From assembly GCA_013823135.1 (NCBI GenBank), contig PNLP01000022.1, forward strand, positions 1-64,000: 64,000 nt of DNA, written 5' to 3'. Of this stretch, positions 58,884 through 64,000 are shown one piece after another (the stretch's first letter is position 1; every line of letters starts with the position of its first letter). This stretch comes from Planctomycetaceae bacterium. Its GTDB lineage: Bacteria > Planctomycetota > Planctomycetia > Gemmatales > Gemmataceae. The notes below the pieces were generated by a model. It ran no database searches. It was not told the DNA's origin and saw nothing but the letters and a program-made list of their open reading frames with translations. The position numbers and the translations under genes were made by a program.

Positions 58884-60122
58884 ATGCGTCGTAATCGGTA
58901 CATCGGGGGAGCCTTGCTCGCGGCGGCATCGGTGCTGGTTGGTCCAGCAGACGCCCGCGCTCAGCCTGCCAACGGAACGATTCCGTCCACGGACGGATCA
59001 GGGGGTGGGTTCCAAACACCCCGCCAGTCGGCGGTGCCGTCGTACTTGCCCACGGGGCAACCGGGTGATGCCGGGTTCTACTTCGGCATGGAGTTCGTGT
59101 TGCTCGCGCAGACCCGAGCAATCGGGCACCAGAGCATCGCGAAGTACGGGTTCTACGACCTCACCGGGGAGGTGAATGGCACCCCCGGCGCGATCGTCGG
59201 GAGCGGGCGAGACGCCATCAACACGAACATGTTCCGGAACGGTCCGACGTTCCAGCCAGGTTTTAATGTGGAAGTCGGTTACCGCTTCGACGACGGGACC
59301 AAGATCTTCGCGAACTACATGCAACTGTACGACGCACACTACTCCGTCGGTGCGAGCTTGGTTCCACCGGGGTACGCCGTTCCGCTGCAGAACGGCCAGA
59401 TCACCCTCGCGGATTCGTTCGTGTCCTCGCCCGTGTACAGCTTCAACTCACAGTTCGCCGGCCCGACGAACAAGGTCGCCGGGGTTCCGGATAGTGCGGT
59501 ATACGGCATCTGGAACGCCGCGACCCAAATGGATATCAAGTTCACGCAGCGGTTCCAGCAGGCCCAGGCCGGGGGTAGAGTGCCGGTGCTGATGACCGAC
59601 TACAGCCGCGTGTACGGCACGGGCGGTATGCAGTTCTCCTGGTTCTTCGAGCGGTTCTACTGGCGGGCAGTGTCCGCGGACCAAAACGGGAACGTGAACC
59701 AGACGACCGCTGCGAACTACACGAACACGCTCTCGCAACGCATGTACGGTCCGTTCGTCGGGTGTGGCCACGAGATCTTCGTCGCCAACCAGTTCTCGTT
59801 GAGTTGCGACCTGACCGGTGCGTTGCTGCTGAACGTGGACAAGCAGCGGGCGAAGTACAAGCTCGGCGACAACACGATTCAGTCGAAGTGGGGGAACGAG
59901 GAGTTCCACATCACTCCGAACGCGAACATCGCCGTGAACGCCTGGTGGTATCCGATCGAAGGTGTTCAGATGCGAGTCGGGTATCAGGCAATGTCGTTCT
60001 ACAACACGCAGTACATGATTACCCCCGTGGGCTTCAACTACGGGAATATTGCCCCGCAGTACGAGTTCAAGGCCTTCCGCCTGTTGCACGGCTTCAACGT
60101 CGGGGTCGGATTCTTCTTCTAA
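58884..60122 (+). CDS. BBP7-like outer-membrane beta-barrel protein
   Basis: 412 residues. Signal peptide MRRNRYIGGALLAAASVLVG, cleavage near DARAQ. The mature part has alternating hydrophobic beta strands (FYFGMEFVLLAQTRA, FNVEVGYRFDDGTKIFANY, MRVGYQAMSFYNTQYM) and ends GFNVGVGFFF, with a terminal Phe as expected for outer-membrane barrels. This fits the BBP7/DUF1551-type family common in planctomycetes. Pore or structural role unknown. ATG 58884 follows the promoter. Confidence 0.85.
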   Translation: MRRNRYIGGALLAAASVLVGPADARAQPANGTIPSTDGSGGGFQTPRQSAVPSYLPTGQPGDAGFYFGMEFVLLAQTRAIGHQSIAKYGFYDLTGEVNGTPGAIVGSGRDAINTNMFRNGPTFQPGFNVEVGYRFDDGTKIFANYMQLYDAHYSVGASLVPPGYAVPLQNGQITLADSFVSSPVYSFNSQFAGPTNKVAGVPDSAVYGIWNAATQMDIKFTQRFQQAQAGGRVPVLMTDYSRVYGTGGMQFSWFFERFYWRAVSADQNGNVNQTTAANYTNTLSQRMYGPFVGCGHEIFVANQFSLSCDLTGALLLNVDKQRAKYKLGDNTIQSKWGNEEFHITPNANIAVNAWWYPIEGVQMRVGYQAMSFYNTQYMITPVGFNYGNIAPQYEFKAFRLLHGFNVGVGFFF

Positions 60123-60165
60123 CGGGCCTGGGCGGACGACCCCGCTCTTATATCCCCGAGCCCAT

Positions 60166-60209
60166 GACCCCGTGGACCGCGGCGTAAGGACGCTGCGGCC
60201 CACGGGGTC
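60166..60209. terminator. terminator hairpin of the barrel gene
   Basis: 19-base arms GACCCCGTGGACCGCGGCG / CGCTGCGGCCCACGGGGTC with two or three mismatches, 43 bases after the stop. Confidence 0.6.
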
Positions 60210-60343
60210 GGCTTGTTGCCTTTCAGGTTTGGGGGATGAAATCTCGTACTGCTGGATCTGCTGGCACTGGCGAAATTCCATCCACATCGTGTTGCACGAA
60301 TCCCAGTCTGTATCACTGTTTATTCAGCGCATTTTCAGCCCAG

Positions 60344-60371
60344 ATTGCCATGACCGGTACTCCGGGTATAA
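60344..60371 (+). promoter_or_regulatory. strong sigma-70-type promoter
   Basis: TTGCCA (60344-60349), 16-base spacer, perfect TATAAT (60366-60371); the gene at 60448 begins about 70 bases after the expected transcript start. Confidence 0.65.
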
Positions 60372-60447
60372 TTTGCCCCGTCCCACGGCAACCCGCTTCG
60401 CGGAGCCGCGAACCGACCCGGGCACTTACCCCGACTGAGGAGCCAGC

Positions 60448-62193
60448 ATGGCCGACGGCCGCGCCCAGAACCCCGCATCCAGCGACCGCTCCGCCTCGTG
60501 GATGGAGATTTTCCGCTGTTTTCAGGTCGCACTCGACCCCCGGAAACTGCTCGTCGCCGCTGTCGGCATCCTTGTGATGTCGTTCATGTGGTGGCTGCTC
60601 TCCGTCATCTTTTACTCGAAGGCTCCCGAAACCAGCGAGCCGCAGTACCAGAACAGCACGATTCAGCGTGAGCTTGGCGACAAGAAGAAACCTGACGGCA
60701 CCGCCTACACCGAAGAGGATTTCCGGCGGATCGCACACGAGCGGTACTCCACTGACATGGAACAGTGGCGAGTGCTCGATTCCCTTGCTGGCCCCGGTGG
60801 CCGGCTCCGCACCATGCCCTGGTACGAGTACCGTGGCCCGAACCCGTTCCTGTTCGTGACCGACGTGCTCAGTGGCTCAGCGAATGACCGTGCAACGGCT
60901 CTGACCGGGTTCTTTTCCGGTTCCGTTCCGGTTCTCATCGAGCCGCTGGTGAAAATGCTGATTCCCGTTGCGAAGCTGATCTCCCCAGGGGTGAGTGTTT
61001 CGACGCGGATTTACCTGTTCCTCATCCTGATGTGCAACATCGCGGTGTGGGCGTTCTGCGCGGGTATCATCACCCGTCTCGCCGCTGTTCAACTCGCCAA
61101 CAAGGGGCCGATCTCGCTGAAGCAGGCCACCCGGTTTGTGTGCAAGCGATACACCGCCTACCTCGGCGCACCGCTCGTTCCGCTCATCATCATCGCAGCG
61201 TGCGTCGTCGGCCTCATCGCCTACGGCGTCCTGGGGCTCATCCCGGTCGTGGGCGATCTGCTCATCTTCGGCCTTGGATTGCCGGTGATCATCGTCGGCG
61301 GGGCCGTGATGGCTGTCTTCCTGGTCGGTTTGGTTGGCTACCCGCTCATGTACACCACGCTCAGCGCCGAGGGCGATCAGAGCGACACGTTCGACGCACT
61401 TAGCCGTTCGATCAACTACGTCTACCAGTCCCCGTGGCACTACATCTGGTACTGGCTCGTGGCGATCTTCTACGGGGCAGCGGTCACGCTGTTCATCCTC
61501 TTCTTCTGCTCGCTGACCGTGTACGTCGGCAAGTGGGCAGTCGGGTTGACCGCGAGCACGGTGTGGACCGATCGGAAGCCGGAATACCTGTTTATCTACG
61601 CCCCCGAGTCGTTCGGGTGGAAGGAACTCCTCACGAAGGACAGCCCCTACGCGGTGCGTGGAAGCTGGGACAAGATCGAAGGGGCCAGCGACCGCCAGGT
61701 CTACACCTACCGGCCTGCTGATCCGGTTGCGTACGCACAGGCCCGCTCCGAGTTCTACTCCTACAACTCGTGGGGTGCTGGGATCGTCTGCTTCTGGCTC
61801 ACGCTGATGTTCCTGATGATGCTCGGCTTCAGCTACAGCTTCTTCTGGACGGCCGCAACCGTGATCTACTTCCTGATGCGCAAGAAGGTCGATGAGGCGG
61901 AACTGGACGAGGTGTTCCTCGACGACGAAGAACCCGAAGTGCCCCCGGCTCCACCGAAGATCGCGGAAGGGACCGGAGCACAACCTTCGCCGATGACCTC
62001 GTTGCCAGTCATCACTGCACCCGCACCGGCGGTTGCACCCGCACCAGTGCCGCCACCGCCGTTGCCGCCGATTCCGGTGGTGGATCTCACGCCACCGGCG
62101 CCGGCACCAGCACCGGCAACGATCCCCATCACTCCGCCGGCGACCGAGGAGCCGAAGAAGCCTGAAGGTGGAACGCCGCCACCAATTGGCTGA
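60448..62193 (+). CDS. polytopic membrane protein, Pro-rich tail
   Basis: 581 residues. About six to seven helices: one near 34-55 (LLVAAVGILVMSFMWWLLSV), then 189-212, 243-270, 272-300, 340-370 and a pair near 430-465, with a large extracytoplasmic loop at 56-155. Residues 500-581 are Pro/Ala-rich. Gly/Val-rich helices such as LIIIAACVVGLIAYGVLGLI resemble YIP1-like or DUF-type membrane proteins, but I cannot assign a family. Preceded by a strong promoter, so probably well expressed. Confidence 0.72.
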   Translation: MADGRAQNPASSDRSASWMEIFRCFQVALDPRKLLVAAVGILVMSFMWWLLSVIFYSKAPETSEPQYQNSTIQRELGDKKKPDGTAYTEEDFRRIAHERYSTDMEQWRVLDSLAGPGGRLRTMPWYEYRGPNPFLFVTDVLSGSANDRATALTGFFSGSVPVLIEPLVKMLIPVAKLISPGVSVSTRIYLFLILMCNIAVWAFCAGIITRLAAVQLANKGPISLKQATRFVCKRYTAYLGAPLVPLIIIAACVVGLIAYGVLGLIPVVGDLLIFGLGLPVIIVGGAVMAVFLVGLVGYPLMYTTLSAEGDQSDTFDALSRSINYVYQSPWHYIWYWLVAIFYGAAVTLFILFFCSLTVYVGKWAVGLTASTVWTDRKPEYLFIYAPESFGWKELLTKDSPYAVRGSWDKIEGASDRQVYTYRPADPVAYAQARSEFYSYNSWGAGIVCFWLTLMFLMMLGFSYSFFWTAATVIYFLMRKKVDEAELDEVFLDDEEPEVPPAPPKIAEGTGAQPSPMTSLPVITAPAPAVAPAPVPPPPLPPIPVVDLTPPAPAPAPATIPITPPATEEPKKPEGGTPPPIG

Positions 62194-62203
62194 TTTCTCG
62201 CGG

Positions 62204-62248
62204 GTTTAGTCGCGACCCGGAAGGCTCCCTTCCGGGTCGCGACTAAAC
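62204..62248. repeat. family 1 (GTTTAG) element, perfect 21-bp stem
   Basis: Arms 62204-62224 and 62228-62248 are perfectly complementary (GTTTAGTCGCGACCCGGAAG and one more G). It is 22 bases before the start at 62271 and 10 bases after the previous stop. Confidence 0.92.
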
Positions 62249-62270
62249 GGTTTCCCACGGATGGTGAAAC

Positions 62271-63257
62271 ATGCCTCGCCAGGTACTTCTCTTCAGTGGT
62301 CCCTGGGCGGATTTGCCCCTGGATACGCTCGCGGCGAAAGCCGCGGCCTGGGGCTACTCCGGGTTCGAATTGTGCTGCTGGGGCGATCACCTCGAAGTGC
62401 AACGCGGGCTGAGTGACGACGATTACGGCCCGGCACGTCTCGACCTGTTAACCCGCTACAACCTGCAAGTTCCGGTTATTGCCAATCACAAGGTCGGGCA
62501 GGCGGTCTGCGACCCCATCGACCGACGACATCAGGCACTCGTACCCGATTATGTGTGGGGTGATGGCGATCCTTCTGGCGTGCAACAACGCGCTGCCGAG
62601 GAGATGATGGCCACGTTCCGACTTGCGGAACGCCTGGGGACGGGTGTGGTGAGCGGTTTCACCGGCTCCCCCATTTGGGGCTACGTTGCGGGTTACCCCG
62701 CTCCGAAGGCGGAGATCATCTCGGACGCGATGAAGCAGTTCGCAAAGCAGTGGCACCCGATCCTTGATGTGGCCCGCGAGTGCGGCGTGCGGTTCGCGTG
62801 CGAAGTTCACCCTGGGCAACTCGCGTTCGATCTGTATTCCGCGGAACTGGTGCTCGACGCACTCGATCACCGCGAGGAGTTTGGGTTCACGTTCGACCCG
62901 AGCCACATGCACTGGCAGGGGCTTGATCCAATCGAGTTCTTGCGACGTTTCCCGGACCGCATCTATCATGTCCATGTGAAGGACGCACAACTGACGCTGA
63001 ACGGTCGGGCCGGGATTCTCGCGGGGTACTGGCCGAGTGGCGATTCGCGGTCGGGCTGGCAGTTCCGCTCGCCCGGGCACGGTGGAATCGACTGGCCGGG
63101 GATCATCCGCACTCTGAACGCGATTGGCTACGACGGGGCGCTCTCGGTGGACTGGCACGACCCCGGAATGGACCGCGAGTACGGCGCGATCGACGCCTGC
63201 CGGTTTGTGAAGGCAATTGACTTTGACCCGCCCGCACGGGGGCGGAAAACGAACTAG
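62271..63257 (+). CDS. sugar phosphate isomerase/epimerase-like TIM-barrel protein
   Basis: 328 residues of the AP-endonuclease-2/xylose-isomerase-like superfamily. Likely metal ligands are Glu in FACEVHPGQ, Asp/His in FTFDPSHMHW, His in YHVHVKDAQ and Asp in LSVDWHDPG. The family isomerises or epimerises sugars and inositols; the substrate is unknown. ATG 62271. The next small gene follows after a short family-1 element. Confidence 0.87.
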   Translation: MPRQVLLFSGPWADLPLDTLAAKAAAWGYSGFELCCWGDHLEVQRGLSDDDYGPARLDLLTRYNLQVPVIANHKVGQAVCDPIDRRHQALVPDYVWGDGDPSGVQQRAAEEMMATFRLAERLGTGVVSGFTGSPIWGYVAGYPAPKAEIISDAMKQFAKQWHPILDVARECGVRFACEVHPGQLAFDLYSAELVLDALDHREEFGFTFDPSHMHWQGLDPIEFLRRFPDRIYHVHVKDAQLTLNGRAGILAGYWPSGDSRSGWQFRSPGHGGIDWPGIIRTLNAIGYDGALSVDWHDPGMDREYGAIDACRFVKAIDFDPPARGRKTN

Positions 63258-63263
63258 CCGATA

Positions 63264-63292
63264 GTTTAGCCGCGACCGAAGGAGCGCTAAAC
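63264..63292. repeat. family 1 (GTTTAG) element, short copy
   Basis: GTTTAGC at 63264 and GCTAAAC ending at 63292 enclose a short GC-rich core; 13 bases before the start at 63306. Confidence 0.6.
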
Positions 63293-63305
63293 GGAGACGA
63301 ACCAG

Positions 63306-63593
63306 ATGCGTTTCCCCAGTTACACCGAAACCGAGGAACTGAAGCGAACCTGGACGGACAAGTTCGTCCGGGTGAAGGCCGGGTTGCATCGCTACGAGCG
63401 ATTCGCGGGGAAGATTGGCCGCGTGGTTACAGTGAACTTCGGTGGCCAGGCGATCGTCGATTTCGCGGATGGCGCGTGGTACGACATCCCGGCACTCGCG
63501 GAATATCTTGAGGAAGTGCTCGACGAGGACGCCAAGGGCAAGTACGACGCGACCGCGAACAGCGCCCAGAAGCTTCCGGCAAGGCAGGGATGA
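63306..63593 (+). CDS. small conserved hypothetical protein
   Basis: 95 residues. DKFVRVKAGLHRYERFAGKI and RVVTVNFGGQAIVDFADGAW suggest a small beta-barrel (SH3-like) with a polar acidic-basic tail (EEVLDEDAKGKYDATANSA). Function unknown. Probably co-transcribed with the TIM-barrel gene, 48 bases upstream. Confidence 0.68.
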   Translation: MRFPSYTETEELKRTWTDKFVRVKAGLHRYERFAGKIGRVVTVNFGGQAIVDFADGAWYDIPALAEYLEEVLDEDAKGKYDATANSAQKLPARQG

Positions 63594-63631
63594 GGTTGCG
63601 CGACCCGCTGGGTCGCCCGCTAAACTAGGTT

Positions 63632-63668
63632 TTGGTTCCGAATTCCGAACTCCGCATTCCGCATTCGA
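63632..63668. repeat. one-armed CCGAATTCCGAACTCCGC-type word array
   Basis: TTCCGAATTCCGAACTCCGCATTCCGCATTC shares its words with the 11620-11657 arm, but no partner arm is present before the window ends. It is directly upstream of the pabA/trpG start. Confidence 0.55.
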
Positions 63669-63669
63669 A

Positions 63670-64000
63670 ATGATTCTCCTGATCGACAACTACGATTCGT
63701 TCACTTACAACCTCGTGCAGCGGTTCGGGGAGATCGACCCGACGCTCCCCATGAAGGTTGTCCGCAACGACCAGATCACGCTCGACGAGATCGCGGCGGC
63801 CGCACCCACGCACATCATCCTTTCGCCGGGGCCGTGCACGCCCAAGGAAGCGGGCATCTGCAACGACGTACTGAAGCGGTTCGCGCCGACAACACCGATC
63901 TTCGGTGTGTGCCTGGGTCACCAGTGCATCGGCCACACGTTCGGTGGCGAGGTTATCCGCAACTACCGCATCATGCACGGGAAGGTGTCGCAGATTCACC
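63670..64000 (+). CDS. pabA: anthranilate/aminodeoxychorismate synthase glutaminase subunit (partial)
   Basis: 110 residues before the window edge. LIDNYDSFTYNLVQRFGE, VVRNDQITLDEI, HIILSPGPCTPKEAGICNDV and the nucleophile Cys in GVCLGHQCIGHTFGGEV identify the class I glutamine amidotransferase that supplies ammonia to TrpE or PabB. PabA and TrpG cannot be told apart here, and one protein often serves both. No stop is seen because the gene runs off the edge. Confidence 0.9.
   Translation, partial: MILLIDNYDSFTYNLVQRFGEIDPTLPMKVVRNDQITLDEIAAAAPTHIILSPGPCTPKEAGICNDVLKRFAPTTPIFGVCLGHQCIGHTFGGEVIRNYRIMHGKVSQIH

Larger units (their letters stand above)
60123..60447. other. spacer with terminator and strong promoter
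   Basis: 325 bases without a gene. It holds an imperfect hairpin at 60166-60209 and the promoter at 60344-60371. Confidence 0.55.

Overview
The window is high-GC bacterial DNA with the gene families of a planctomycete, most likely of the Gemmata group (Gemmataceae). The evidence is the set of lineage-typical genes: a PVC-type cytochrome with one CxxCH motif (14817-18254), a Cys-rich YTV-repeat wall protein (46727-48010), two TIGR03067-type secreted proteins, a DUF1080 protein, a DUF1559 protein, a BBP7-like outer-membrane barrel, small basic PVC proteins, and many one-gene units with a cleavable signal peptide. I see no rRNA, tRNA, CRISPR array, insertion sequence or phage module. It reads as a chromosomal core region.

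Layout. 1-10 kb: small hypothetical genes, a Flp-type pilin, a universal stress protein, a FolK-SDR fusion, a LarA-family racemase, an RluD-type pseudouridine synthase and an amidohydrolase. 10-19 kb: periplasmic parvulin, LptF/G permease coupled to an anchored tyrosine-phosphatase-like protein, SGNH hydrolase next to the PVC cytochrome, and an orphan CbiM. 19-29 kb (mostly minus strand): secreted hydrolases, proline-rich envelope proteins, a RimI-like acetyltransferase, a MazG-like protein, an interrupted ATP-grasp gene and an Hsp70. 29-44 kb: spermidine-synthase-like membrane fusion, GpsA-DUF1802-SDR cluster, a WD40 protein, a second Hsp70, an esterase-fold protein that lacks its Ser, a TPR protein and CobL. 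44-52 kb: membrane protein, YTV wall protein, DUF1080, histidine kinase, DUF1559 and MATE genes. 53-64 kb: MqnA and MqnC of the futalosine menaquinone route, a NatA-like ATPase coupled to a membrane protein, serine hydrolase, BBP7-like barrel, polytopic membrane protein, TIM-barrel protein, and the start of pabA/trpG at the right edge.

Working together: most genes are monocistronic or in pairs. Clear translational coupling (4-bp overlaps) joins the phosphatase to LptF/G, DUF1802 to an SDR, and the 55436 membrane protein to the ABC ATPase. MqnA/MqnC, CobL, FolK and PabA/TrpG are cofactor or amino-acid biosynthesis steps. LarA (nickel), CbiM (cobalt or nickel) and CobL (cobalamin) suggest an interest in these metals, although they are far apart.

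The most unusual feature is the intergenic DNA. At least fifteen spacers carry long inverted repeats with stems of 10 to 42 bp, and these fall into recurring sequence families. One family is bounded by GTTTAG/CTAAAC and sits 8 to 23 nt upstream of start codons. Another is a roughly 70-bp cloverleaf bounded by GGCGAGCC/GGCTCGCC, present three times and in both orientations. A third is a 25 to 29-bp palindrome present twice, each time followed by a degenerate extra arm. Other spacers hold palindromes built from 7 to 10-nt near-repeated words. A separate repeat of about 60-70 bp occurs at 2212 and 46372. These are the best candidates here for an undescribed element system.
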